NCBI GenBank assembly: GCA_025356075.1
Contig: JANXUT010000082.1
Location: 32,893-96,892, forward strand
Source of the DNA: Pseudomonadota bacterium
GTDB taxonomy: Bacteria; Pseudomonadota; Gammaproteobacteria; Steroidobacterales; Steroidobacteraceae
Length of the DNA stretch: 64,000 nt
Direction of reading: 5' to 3'
In this document: in pieces, positions 39,814 through 48,678 of the stretch
Numbering within the stretch: position 1 is the stretch's first letter
Layout: the number at the start of each line of letters is the position of its first letter
Made by a program: the position numbers and the translations under genes
The notes under the pieces: generated by a model
The model's database searches: none
What the model saw: the letters and a program-made list of their open reading frames with translations, nothing else
Told to the model about the DNA's origin: nothing

Positions 39814-41661
39814 ATGAGCCGCGCGGCGATCCGCTCGCGGCGCGCCCGTCCGTTCAGCCGCTGGACCGGCTGCCTGCTCGCGCTCCTGGGCCCCGCCTGG
39901 GCGGTGGCGGCGGAGCCCCCGACCGCCGACCCTCCCGCCTGCCGGACCGTGCGGTTGGCCGACATCGGCTGGACGGACGTGACCGCGACGACGGCGCTCT
40001 TTGCGCACCTCGTCCGCGGGCTCGGCTACGAGCCCGCGATCACCGTGCTCTCGGTGCCGGTTACCTACGCCTCGATGAAGAACCGCGACATCGACGTCTT
40101 CCTCGGCAACTGGATGCCGTCGATGGAGGCGGATCGCAAGCCCTTCGTCGAGGATCACTCCGTCGCCGTCATCGGCGCGAACCTGGTCGGCGCGAAGTAC
40201 ACGCTCGCGGTGCCTTCGTATACGCAGGCTGCGGGCCTCAAGGATTTCGCCGACATCGGCCGGTTCCGCCAGGCGCTCAAGTCCTCGATCTACGGCATCG
40301 AGCCCGGCAACGACGGCAACCGTCTCGTCCTCAAGATCATCCAGGAGAACCAGTTCGGCCTCGGCGACTTCAAGCTTGTCGAGTCGAGCGAGCAAGGCAT
40401 GCTCGCCGAGGTCGAGCGGTCGGTGCGGGCGAAGGAGCCGATCGTGTTCCTCGCCTGGGACCCGCACCCGATGAACATGCGCTTTGACCTTCGCTACCTG
40501 ACGGGCGGCGATGCAACCTTCGGGCCCAACTTCGGCGGCGCCGCCGTCTACACGAACACCCGGGCCGGCTACTCGGCCGAGTGCCCGAACATCGGCCGGC
40601 TGCTCGCGAACCTTCATTTCACGCCGCGCGGCGAGAGCGAGCTGATGGCGGCGATCCTCGATGAGCACAAGTCTCCCGACGATGCGGCGGCGGCCTGGCT
40701 CGGCAAGAACGCGAGCGTGGCCCGCGGCTGGCTCGAGGGCGTCACCACTCTCGACGGTCGGCCGGGCGAGCAGGCGCTCGGCCGGCGCCCCGCCGCGACC
40801 TCGGGCGCCGCCTTCGACGACTGGGTCATGTCGCACAAGATCCCGGTCGGTGACTCCGTCACCCGATTCGTCGACTACCTGAAGGCACACGGCACGGTCG
40901 TCTTTGACGGCATCTCGGCCATCGTGCGCGGCAGCACCGCTGCGGTCGAGGCGTTGCTCGGGTTCCTGCCGGCGCCGCTGCTGATCGCCGCGATCGCGCT
41001 TGGCACCTGGGCACTCAGGCGCTCGGTCCCGCTCGCCATCTTCGTCGCGGCGGCGCTCCTGTTCATCATGAACCAGGGCTACTGGGCGGCGACGCTCGAG
41101 ACGCTGACGCTCGTGCTGGTCGCCGCGTTCCTCTCCACCGCCATCGGCGTGCCACTTGGGATCGCCGCAGCGCGCCAACCGCGACTGTACGCAGTGATGC
41201 GACCGGCGCTCGACCTCATGCAGACGCTGCCGACCTTCGTCTACCTGACGCCGACGCTCGTGCTGTTCGGGCTTGGCGTGGTGCCCGGACTCATTTCAAC
41301 GGTGATCTTCGCGCTGCCCGCGCCGATTCGCCTCACCCACCTCGGCATCTCTTCGGTGCCGAAGCCGCTGCTCGAGGCGGGCGAGGCCTTTGGCGCGACG
41401 CGCCTGCAGCTCCTCCTGAAGGTGGAGCTGCCAAGCGCCGCCCCGACGATCATCGCCGGCATCACCCAGTGCATCATGCTGAGCCTCTCGATGGTCGTGA
41501 TCGCCGCCCTGGTCGGCGCCGGCGGCCTCGGCGTGCCGGTGGTGCGCGCGCTCAACACCGTGCAGATCGGCATGGGCTTCGAGGCGGGTCTCGCGATCGT
41601 CCTGCTTGCGATCATTCTCGACCGGATTACCCGGCCATCGGACCAGACGGGGGCACAGTGA
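39814..41661 (+). CDS. Choline ABC transporter: binding protein fused to permease (ChoX-ChoW)
   Basis: 615 residues. A signal sequence (1-33, ending AVAAEPP) is followed by a type II binding protein. The choline-box residues are present: W53 and D55 (DIGWTD), W100 (GNWMP), Y129 (AKYT), N166 (EPGND) and W215 (AWDPH). These correspond at a constant +10 offset to the Sinorhizobium ChoX residues W43, D45, W90, Y119, N156 and W205 as I recall them. From about 365 a ProW-type permease follows, with an EAA loop (EAGEAFGATRLQLLLKVELP). ATG 39814 is preferred to 39769 because the signal peptide begins there and the predicted transcript starts near 39768. Confidence 0.88.
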   Translation: MSRAAIRSRRARPFSRWTGCLLALLGPAWAVAAEPPTADPPACRTVRLADIGWTDVTATTALFAHLVRGLGYEPAITVLSVPVTYASMKNRDIDVFLGNWMPSMEADRKPFVEDHSVAVIGANLVGAKYTLAVPSYTQAAGLKDFADIGRFRQALKSSIYGIEPGNDGNRLVLKIIQENQFGLGDFKLVESSEQGMLAEVERSVRAKEPIVFLAWDPHPMNMRFDLRYLTGGDATFGPNFGGAAVYTNTRAGYSAECPNIGRLLANLHFTPRGESELMAAILDEHKSPDDAAAAWLGKNASVARGWLEGVTTLDGRPGEQALGRRPAATSGAAFDDWVMSHKIPVGDSVTRFVDYLKAHGTVVFDGISAIVRGSTAAVEALLGFLPAPLLIAAIALGTWALRRSVPLAIFVAAALLFIMNQGYWAATLETLTLVLVAAFLSTAIGVPLGIAAARQPRLYAVMRPALDLMQTLPTFVYLTPTLVLFGLGVVPGLISTVIFALPAPIRLTHLGISSVPKPLLEAGEAFGATRLQLLLKVELPSAAPTIIAGITQCIMLSLSMVVIAALVGAGGLGVPVVRALNTVQIGMGFEAGLAIVLLAIILDRITRPSDQTGAQ

Positions 41662-42872
41662 CGGCAGCACTCGAATTTCGCAACGTCGACATCCTCTTTT
41701 CGCGCGAGCGCGGAAGGCAGGGAGCGGCGCGAATCAAGGCGGCGCTCGAGTCGCTCGATGCGGGACGGAACCGCAGCGAGATTGCCGCGGCGAACGGCGT
41801 CGTCCTCGGCGTCGCGAACGCGAGCCTGATGGTCGAGCGCGGGCACATCTCGGTGCTGATGGGCCTGTCGGGCTCGGGCAAGTCGACGCTGCTGCGCGCC
41901 GCGAACGGACTCAACCGGGTCACCCGCGGGCACGTGCTCGTCGAGGATGCGGGCGCGAGCGTCGATGTCGCTACCTGCGATGCGACGACGCTGAGGCGCC
42001 TCCGGCGCGGCCGCATCGCGATGATGTTCCAGCAGTTCGGGCTGCTGCCGTGGCGGAGCGTCCGCGACAACGTCGGCCTCGGCCTCGAGCTGCGCGGCGA
42101 GCCCGCTGCCGAGCGCCGACGCGTGGTCGATGAGAAACTCGAGCTCGTCGGGCTGTCGCAGTGGGCAGACCGCTTCGTGAACGAGCTCTCCGGCGGCATG
42201 CAGCAGCGGGTCGGCCTTGCCCGGGCGTTTGCGACCGACGCCGACATCCTCCTGATGGACGAGCCGTTTTCGGCACTCGATCCCCTGATCCGCAACAAGC
42301 TGCAGGATGAGCTCGTTGCGCTGCAGGAGCGAGTGAAGAAGACGATCCTGTTCGTGACGCACGATCTCGACGAGGCGTTGAAGCTCGGCGACCAGATCAG
42401 CGTGCTCGAAGGCGGCCGCATCGTGCAGACGGGCACGCCCGAGGACATCGTGCTGAGGCCCGCCGACAGCTACGTCGCCGAATTCGTCCAGCACATGAAT
42501 CCGCTCTCCGTCCTGAGCGGCCGCATGATCATGCGGCACCGCCACGAGCTCGAGCAGGTCGATGGTTCCATCTGGCTCGACAGCGCGCGCCAATACCAGC
42601 TCGTGCTCGGGACGCGCGAGGAGCCGATCCGCATCGTGTACCGCGGCGCGGCGATTCCGCTGTGCGAGGCGGCGAGCGCGCCGCTCGCCGGCATCGCGCT
42701 CGCCGACGCCGAGACGCCGCTCAGGCGGCTGATCGAGCTGCAGCGCGACACCGGCCACCTGGTGTTGCTGACGATCGAGGGTGGATTCTGCGGAATCTGC
42801 GGTCCGGACGAGGTTATTGAGGCGCTCGCCGGTCGCCATGGCGCGCCGGGGCAAGTCGATGCCGCAAACTGA
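41658..42872 (+). CDS. choV: Choline/betaine ABC transporter ATP-binding protein
   Basis: 404 residues of the ProV/OpuAA type. Walker A is GLSGSGKST (69-77), the Q-loop MFQQFGLLPW, the signature LSGGMQQRVGLARA, and Walker B ILLMDEPFSALD. A C-terminal regulatory extension with CBS-like character follows (from about 275). It starts at GTG 41658, overlapping the permease stop (GTGA), so it is translationally coupled to the fused binding protein/permease. It energises choline uptake. Confidence 0.92.
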   Translation: MTAALEFRNVDILFSRERGRQGAARIKAALESLDAGRNRSEIAAANGVVLGVANASLMVERGHISVLMGLSGSGKSTLLRAANGLNRVTRGHVLVEDAGASVDVATCDATTLRRLRRGRIAMMFQQFGLLPWRSVRDNVGLGLELRGEPAAERRRVVDEKLELVGLSQWADRFVNELSGGMQQRVGLARAFATDADILLMDEPFSALDPLIRNKLQDELVALQERVKKTILFVTHDLDEALKLGDQISVLEGGRIVQTGTPEDIVLRPADSYVAEFVQHMNPLSVLSGRMIMRHRHELEQVDGSIWLDSARQYQLVLGTREEPIRIVYRGAAIPLCEAASAPLAGIALADAETPLRRLIELQRDTGHLVLLTIEGGFCGICGPDEVIEALAGRHGAPGQVDAAN

Positions 42873-42929
42873 TCAGCCGGCGCCGGCCCTCCTGACCATA
42901 CTCTGGCGATTCCGGCAGGAGATCGACTC

Positions 42930-44501
42930 ATGATGGACGAGCAGCAGGCAGGGTCCGCAAGGCGCGCCCGCCCGAGTGGTCGCGAGGCCAAGCGCGTCGC
43001 CCGGGCCGCCCGTGCGGCGGCCTCGGTCCCGTACATCACCCGGTCGATCCCGTACTACGAGGTCCTGTCCGAGGAAGGGCTGCAGATCATCGAGCGCAAT
43101 GCCGACACGATCCTCGAGGAAGTCGGGATCGAATTCCGCGAGGACCCGGAGTCGCTCGAGATCTGGAAGCAGGCGGGTGCCGAGGTCGAGGGCGAGCGCG
43201 TGCGGTTCCCGCGCGGCATGTGCCGTTCGCTGATCCAGAAATCGGCGCCGCGGCAGTTCACCCAGCACGCCCGCAACCCCGCCCGCAGCGTCGTCATCGG
43301 CGGCAAGAACACGGTTTTCGCGCCGGCCTACGGCTCGCCATTCGTCCGCAACCTCGATGAAGGCCGCCGCTACGCGCGCATCGAGGACTTCCGCAATTTC
43401 GTCAAGCTCGCGTACATGTCGAACTCGCTGCACCACTCGGGCGGCACGATCTGCGAGCCGGTCGATCTGCCCGTGAACAAGCGGCACTTCGACATGGTCT
43501 ACAGCCACATCAAGTACAGCGACAAAGCGTTCATGGGTTCCGTCACCCAACCCGAACGCGCGACCGACAGCGTCGAGATGGCGAAGATCGCCTTCGGCAC
43601 CGACCTCACCGACCCCGAGACCGGGCGGCCGAAGACGATGCTGATCAACCTGATCAACGCCAATTCGCCGATGACCTTCGATGCGACGATGCTCGGCGCA
43701 CTCAAGGTCTACGCGCGCGCGAACCAGGCGACGATCGTCACTCCATTCATCCTGGCAGGCGCCATGTCGCCGGTCACGGTCGCCGGCACCGCGGCACAGA
43801 CCCTCGCCGAGGCGCTCTCCGGCATGGCGCTGACGCAGCTCCTCAATCCCGGCGCACCCGTTGTGCTCGGCAGCTTCGCCTCCTCGATCTCGATGCAGTC
43901 CGGTGCGCCGACGTTCGGAACGCCGGAGCCCGCGCTTGTCCTCTACACGATGGCGGCGCTCGCGCGGCGCCTCGGCGTACCGTTTCGCTCGGGCGGGAGC
44001 CTCTGCGCCTCGAAGATTCCCGATGCGCAGGCCGCTTTCGAATCCGCCCAGACGCTGCTGCCGACCTCGCTCGCCGGCGTCAACTTCGTGCTGCACACCG
44101 CCGGCTGGCTCGAGGGTGGCCTATCGATGGGCTACGAGAAGTTCGTCATGGACGCCGACCAGGCCGGCATGATGCACACGCTGCTCGCCGGCGTTGACCT
44201 CTCCGAGAACGGCCAGGCCATGGACGCGATCCGCGAGGTCGGGCCCGGCAAGCACTTCCTCGGCTGCGCCCACACGCAGGCCAACTTCGAGAACGCGTTC
44301 TACCGCTCGCCACTCGCCGACAACAACAGCGTCGAACAGTGGGAGGCGGACGGCGCGCAGGACATGGCGCAGCGTGCGAACCAGTCCTGGAAGCGGCAGC
44401 TGGCCGAGTACGAGGCGCCGCCGCTCGATCCTGCGATCGACGAGGCGCTCATCGACTACATGAGCCGCCGCAAGTCCTCGTTCGCCGACTCGAACGTCTA
44501 G
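42930..44501 (+). CDS. MttB-superfamily methyltransferase lacking pyrrolysine (MtgB-like)
   Basis: 523 residues, the full length of trimethylamine methyltransferase family proteins, with no in-frame TAG. It therefore belongs to the non-pyrrolysine branch that includes glycine betaine:corrinoid methyltransferase MtgB and relatives acting on proline betaine, carnitine and gamma-butyrobetaine. Family segments: LSEEGLQIIERNADTILEEVGIEF, FAPAYGSPFV, HHSGGTICEP, SLCASKIPDAQAAFE, GWLEGGLSMGYEKFVMD. It follows choV by 57 bases, with AGGAG 8 bases before ATG 42930. Together with the corrinoid operon opposite, it probably moves one methyl from glycine betaine to Co(I), releasing dimethylglycine. The substrate is inferred from context. 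Confidence 0.88.
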   Translation: MMDEQQAGSARRARPSGREAKRVARAARAAASVPYITRSIPYYEVLSEEGLQIIERNADTILEEVGIEFREDPESLEIWKQAGAEVEGERVRFPRGMCRSLIQKSAPRQFTQHARNPARSVVIGGKNTVFAPAYGSPFVRNLDEGRRYARIEDFRNFVKLAYMSNSLHHSGGTICEPVDLPVNKRHFDMVYSHIKYSDKAFMGSVTQPERATDSVEMAKIAFGTDLTDPETGRPKTMLINLINANSPMTFDATMLGALKVYARANQATIVTPFILAGAMSPVTVAGTAAQTLAEALSGMALTQLLNPGAPVVLGSFASSISMQSGAPTFGTPEPALVLYTMAALARRLGVPFRSGGSLCASKIPDAQAAFESAQTLLPTSLAGVNFVLHTAGWLEGGLSMGYEKFVMDADQAGMMHTLLAGVDLSENGQAMDAIREVGPGKHFLGCAHTQANFENAFYRSPLADNNSVEQWEADGAQDMAQRANQSWKRQLAEYEAPPLDPAIDEALIDYMSRRKSSFADSNV

Positions 44502-45337
44502 CCAGCAGGCGCGCCAGCGCGCCACATGACCGGGAAGAGCGGGTGCTCGAGCGGCGCACCCGCCGGCAGGATCTCGCGCAACCCCGGGAATTCCGGCGAG
44601 GTAACCCAGCTGCGTGGCGCATGGCGGATGTCGTCGCCGATCGTCCGTACCGAGAAGACGCGACGGCGGCGACCGGGCTCGACGCCGCCCGAGGCATGCA
44701 GCGCCAGCATGTGAAAGGCGATCACATCGCCAGGCTCGACCGCCCAGCCGAGGATGGGAAAATCGGCGCGCCGCGACTCGATATCGGGCAGCTCCGCGAG
44801 GCTGCCCTCGGGAAACCAGCGCGCCTCGTCGCTCAGGAACGTGCGCGGCATGAGCCAGGGACCCAAGTGCGAGCCCGCCACGAACTCGAGCGTCGCCGGA
44901 CGACTCACCGCATCGACCGGGATCCAGAAGCTGCAGCTCATCCGGCCGTCGATGTTGTAGTACGGCTGGTCCTGGTGCCACGGCGTCTTCTGGCGCGTGC
45001 CCGGCTCCTTCGTGAGCATGTGGTCGTGGTAGAGGCGAATCGTACTGCTGCCGGTCAGCCGTGCGGCAATCGCCCCGAGGCGTGACTCGAAGATGAAGCG
45101 CCGATAGCTCTCGTTCTCGGCCCAGCTGCAGAAGTCCTCGATGAAGAACCCGGGGTCGGTCCGGCTGCTCGCGACCTTCGCCCGCGGGCTCGGATGCGCG
45201 AGGTTGGCCTCGATGCCGGCCGTGAGCAGCGCAACCTCGGCACTCGACAGCACGCCCCGAAGGCAGAGCGCGCCGTCGCGACGGAACGCCTCGACGTCGC
45301 CGTCGCCGACCCTATCGATAGTTGCCGCTGTCGCCAT
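44498..45337 (-). CDS. Phytanoyl-CoA dioxygenase (PhyH) family oxygenase
   Basis: 279 residues. Fe(II) ligands are H121-x-D123 (PWHQDQPYY) and H214 (MLALHASGG), followed by Arg-rich RRRRVFSV for 2-oxoglutarate. The family hydroxylates diverse small molecules (phytanoyl-CoA, ectoine, aminoethylphosphonate). ATG 45337 has AAGGAG 6 bases upstream. It is 17 bases downstream of the membrane hydroxylase gene and seems to be the last gene of the corrinoid operon. Its stop shares CTAG with the convergent methyltransferase. Substrate unknown. Confidence 0.87.
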   Translation of the reverse strand: MATAATIDRVGDGDVEAFRRDGALCLRGVLSSAEVALLTAGIEANLAHPSPRAKVASSRTDPGFFIEDFCSWAENESYRRFIFESRLGAIAARLTGSSTIRLYHDHMLTKEPGTRQKTPWHQDQPYYNIDGRMSCSFWIPVDAVSRPATLEFVAGSHLGPWLMPRTFLSDEARWFPEGSLAELPDIESRRADFPILGWAVEPGDVIAFHMLALHASGGVEPGRRRRVFSVRTIGDDIRHAPRSWVTSPEFPGLREILPAGAPLEHPLFPVMWRAGAPAG

Positions 45338-45354
45338 CGCGAACTCCTTGCCGC

Positions 45355-46599
45355 TCAGGCAGCCATCGCTTTGGATCCGCCGGCGCGGATCGTCCGCCCG
45401 GCCGCCCACAGCCACCCCAGGAAGCCCCCGGGGACGGCCACGATGGGCACCCAGGTCGATGCCACCGTCGGTTCAAAAATGAGCGCGAGCACCGCCACCA
45501 TCGACAGCAGGCGCGCAGCTTCGAACCCGATGAATGCCGGCCGGCTCTCCGTGAGGCCGCCGATGATGAGGAGCGAAACGGCAAGCCACCCGAAGTATAG
45601 GACCGTCAACTCCGGCCCCAGCCGCGGCACGATCGCAAGAAAGTGCGTGCCGAAGGCGAGCACGACGAGCGACTGGACGATGCAGTAGAGCGCGAGGTTC
45701 GGGGCGAGCGGCGGCGCGAACTTCGTGGCCGCCGCCATCTCGAACGGCGCCTTCGGGAAACGCGCAGCGACATCCGCTGGTCGCCAGCCGGGGTGCTTGA
45801 ACCAGACCCGCAGCTTGTCGAGCGGCTGGCGCGCATGCCAGCTGTCGCGTCCGATCGCGACGTAGCTGTGCACGTTCGCCCAGAGCGGGTTCCACGACCG
45901 CAGCGGATCGCGCGTCCCGTAGACGATGGGCACGCTCGCCTCCTCCGGCTGGAAGGTACCGAACATCCGGTCCCAGATGATGAGGAGGCCGCCGTAGTTG
46001 CGATCGAGGTAGAGGTCGTTGACGGCGTGATGGACGCGGTGGTTCGAGGGCGATGCGAAGATCCGGTCGAAGACCCCGAGCGAGCGGACGTGCTCGGTAT
46101 GGATCCAGAACTGGTACAGGAGGTCGATGAGCCCGACGCCGAGCATGACGGTCGGCGGAAAGCCAAGGAGCGCCATCGGCACGTAGAAGATCCACGAGAA
46201 GAGGTACGAGGTCCCGGTTTGCCGGAGCGCCGTCGAGAGGTTGAACTCCTCGCTCTGGTGGTGCACGACGTGCGCCGCCCAGAACACGTTCACCTCGTGG
46301 CCGAAGCGGTGGTACCAGTAGTAGAGGAAGTCGTAGAGGAGTAGCCCGGCCACCCACACCCAGGGCGATCCGGCATCGAGGGTCGTGAAGCGAAGGTGCT
46401 CGTACGAGAGCACGTAGAGGCCGAAGCTGAGCACGCGCCCGAACACCCCCAAGTAGGTCGACAGCTGCCCGAGCGCGATGCTGTTGATCGCATCGGCAGT
46501 GCGGTAGCGAAAGCGCCCGCGCCGCCATCCGACCAGTATCTCGATCGCGATCAGCACGAAGAACGCCGGCGTCGCCCAGAGGATGACCCGCTCGTACAT
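45355..46599 (-). CDS. Di-iron membrane hydroxylase, alkylglycerol monooxygenase-like
   Basis: 414 residues. It is a fatty-acid-hydroxylase/sterol-desaturase fold with histidine boxes HRFGH (97-101), HVVHH (110-114), H167 and H170 (WIHTEH), and HRVHH (187-191). The segments FNLSTALRQ, LLYQFWIHTE, NYGGLLIIWDRMFGTF and VYGTRDP closely echo animal alkylglycerol monooxygenase (AGMO/TMEM195), which cleaves ether lipids, rather than sterol desaturases. About seven hydrophobic helices extend to the C-terminus, also AGMO-like. Lies 16 bases after the RACo-like gene. An ether-lipid or choline-ether substrate is only a hypothesis. Confidence 0.85.
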   Translation of the reverse strand: MYERVILWATPAFFVLIAIEILVGWRRGRFRYRTADAINSIALGQLSTYLGVFGRVLSFGLYVLSYEHLRFTTLDAGSPWVWVAGLLLYDFLYYWYHRFGHEVNVFWAAHVVHHQSEEFNLSTALRQTGTSYLFSWIFYVPMALLGFPPTVMLGVGLIDLLYQFWIHTEHVRSLGVFDRIFASPSNHRVHHAVNDLYLDRNYGGLLIIWDRMFGTFQPEEASVPIVYGTRDPLRSWNPLWANVHSYVAIGRDSWHARQPLDKLRVWFKHPGWRPADVAARFPKAPFEMAAATKFAPPLAPNLALYCIVQSLVVLAFGTHFLAIVPRLGPELTVLYFGWLAVSLLIIGGLTESRPAFIGFEAARLLSMVAVLALIFEPTVASTWVPIVAVPGGFLGWLWAAGRTIRAGGSKAMAA

Positions 46600-46615
46600 C
46601 GTGCGCGCCGCTCGC

Positions 46616-48664
46616 CTACGGCGCCTTGGGGGCCGAGCGACGCCCGCGCCGCTCGGAGCGAGCTTCCGCCGCCGCGGTCGCGACCGGCGGCACCGGCAAC
46701 GTCACCGCCTTGCTCAGGTTCGGGTACGAGGCGGTCTTGTGCGGGATCGCCATCGCCTCGACGAAGAGCGCCTGGAAGCGCGGCTCGATCGCGGTCTCGA
46801 TCTTCTCGACCCGCCCGACGAGTTCCTCGATCGTCGCGCGCGAACGCGAATCGAGGAGCGCGATGCGCGCGCCCGTGCCCGCCGCGTTGCCGGCCGATGC
46901 GACCTTGGCGAGGTCGCAATCCGGGATCATGCCGAGCACCGTCGCGTACATCACGTCGATGTGGCTGCCGAAGGCGCCCGCGAGGCGGATGCGGTCGACG
47001 TGATCGACGCCGAGCCGCTCCATCAACAGCCGAATGCCCGCGTAGAGCGCGGCCTTGGCGAGCTGGATCGCGCGCACGTCGTTCTGCATGATCATCAGCG
47101 TCTGCGCACCCTCGTGCAGCACGTACGAGAACGTCCGCCCGCTCGCGACGACGCGCCGCGAGCGCGCGGCGAGCGCGCCGTCGATGACGCCGTCCTGCGT
47201 GATGACCCCGGCGAGGAAGAGCTCCGCAAGCACCTCGATGATGCCGGAGCCGCACACGCCCGTGACACCGATCGCCGCGGTCGCGGCGGCGAAGCCCGGA
47301 TCGTCCGACCACAAATCGGAGCCAATCACCTTGAAGCGCGGCTCGAGCGTCGCCCGATCGATGCGCACCCGCTCGATCGCACCGGGCGCGGCCCGCTGGC
47401 CGCAGCTGATCTGCGCGCCCTCGAAGGCAGGACCGGTCGGACTCGAGCAGGCGACGATGCGCTTCTTGTCACCGAGCACGATCTCGGCATTGGTACCGAC
47501 ATCGACGATCAGCGTCATCTCGTCCTGCAGGTCCGGGCGCTCGGCCAGCATCACGCCGGCGGAATCGGCGCCGACGTGGCCGGCGATGCACGGCAGGATG
47601 TAGAAGCGGGCGTTGGGGTGCAGCGCGACGCCTATCTCGGCCGCCGTCACCGTGATCGCACGGTCGAGCGCGAGCGCAAACGGGGCGCCGCCGAGCTCGA
47701 CCGGGTCGATGCCGAGCACGAGGTGGTGCATGATCGGATTGCCGACGAGCGTCGCCTCGAGGATCAGCTCGCGCTCGATGCCGGCCGCACGCGCCACTTC
47801 GCCGGCGAGATCGGTGAGTGCCTGGCGCACCGCGCTCGTCATCTGCGCCGCGCCGCCCGGGTTCATCATCGAATAGGACACGCGGCTCATCAGATCCTCG
47901 CCGAAGCGGATCTGCGGGTTCATTAGCCCGGCCGAGGCCACGACCTCGCCGTTGAAGAGGTTGCAGAGGTGCGCGGCGATCGTCGTCGAGCCCACGTCGA
48001 TCGCAAGTCCATAGACGGTCTCGTGAAAGCCCGGCCACACGGCGATGATGCGGTCGCGATCATGCACCGCGACGGTGACCTTCCAGGCGCCTTCGCGCAG
48101 CACCGCCTGCAGCGTCTTTAGCACCGAGAGGTCACACGCGAGGTCCTGCAACTGCCACTCGCGCCCGAGCGCGTCCTGCAGGCGCCTCAGGTCGCCGGAC
48201 GGATCGTGCATGTCGGGCTCGGCCACCTCGACGTAGTGCAGCGTCACGACCGGGTAGAGCTCGATGTCGCGTATTTCGGCTGCCTTGCGCACAACCTGGC
48301 GGTGCACCTGGCTGCTGGAGGGCACGTCGACGACGACGTCGGCCTCGACCTTCGCCTGGCACGACAGGCGCCGGCCGGCGGCGAGCACCCGGCGCTCGGC
48401 GGAGGCAAACGCCTGGTGCTTCCCGAACCGCTCCTCGGACGGGCCGACGGCCGAGACGCTCGCTGCGCTCGAGCGGACCCCGTGCTTGGCGAACTCGCCT
48501 TCGGCGACGAGCACCTGGCAGCGACCGCAGATCGCGCGGCCACCGCACACCGAGTCGATGTCGACGCCAAGCGCACGCGCCGCCGTCAGCAGCGGCGTGC
48601 CGATGGGAAACCGCCCGCGCTTGCCGGACGGGGTGAAGACGACCAGTGGATCGGCGGCGCTCAC
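46616..48664 (-). CDS. RACo-like reductive activator of corrinoid proteins (2Fe-2S, ASKHA)
   Basis: 682 residues. The N-terminal ferredoxin domain has Cys40, Cys46, Cys49 (VCGGRAICGRC) and Cys102 (LSCQAK). It is followed by a linker and a DUF4445/ASKHA ATPase-like region (YGLAIDVGSTTIAAHL, LIVDVGTNAEIVLG, GVTGVCGSGI). Such proteins use ATP and an electron donor to reduce inactive Co(II) corrinoid back to Co(I). GTG 48664 begins the family-like sequence; the longer frame overlaps the methyltransferase gene. The gap to that gene is 14 bases. Confidence 0.92.
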   Translation of the reverse strand: MSAADPLVVFTPSGKRGRFPIGTPLLTAARALGVDIDSVCGGRAICGRCQVLVAEGEFAKHGVRSSAASVSAVGPSEERFGKHQAFASAERRVLAAGRRLSCQAKVEADVVVDVPSSSQVHRQVVRKAAEIRDIELYPVVTLHYVEVAEPDMHDPSGDLRRLQDALGREWQLQDLACDLSVLKTLQAVLREGAWKVTVAVHDRDRIIAVWPGFHETVYGLAIDVGSTTIAAHLCNLFNGEVVASAGLMNPQIRFGEDLMSRVSYSMMNPGGAAQMTSAVRQALTDLAGEVARAAGIERELILEATLVGNPIMHHLVLGIDPVELGGAPFALALDRAITVTAAEIGVALHPNARFYILPCIAGHVGADSAGVMLAERPDLQDEMTLIVDVGTNAEIVLGDKKRIVACSSPTGPAFEGAQISCGQRAAPGAIERVRIDRATLEPRFKVIGSDLWSDDPGFAAATAAIGVTGVCGSGIIEVLAELFLAGVITQDGVIDGALAARSRRVVASGRTFSYVLHEGAQTLMIMQNDVRAIQLAKAALYAGIRLLMERLGVDHVDRIRLAGAFGSHIDVMYATVLGMIPDCDLAKVASAGNAAGTGARIALLDSRSRATIEELVGRVEKIETAIEPRFQALFVEAMAIPHKTASYPNLSKAVTLPVPPVATAAAEARSERRGRRSAPKAP

Positions 48665-48678
48665 GCTCGATGCAGCGC

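Noticed and set aside
42930..44501. Pyrrolysine codon in the MttB-like gene
   Set aside because: The frame has no internal TAG over 523 codons, and no pyl genes were seen; it belongs to the non-pyrrolysine branch.
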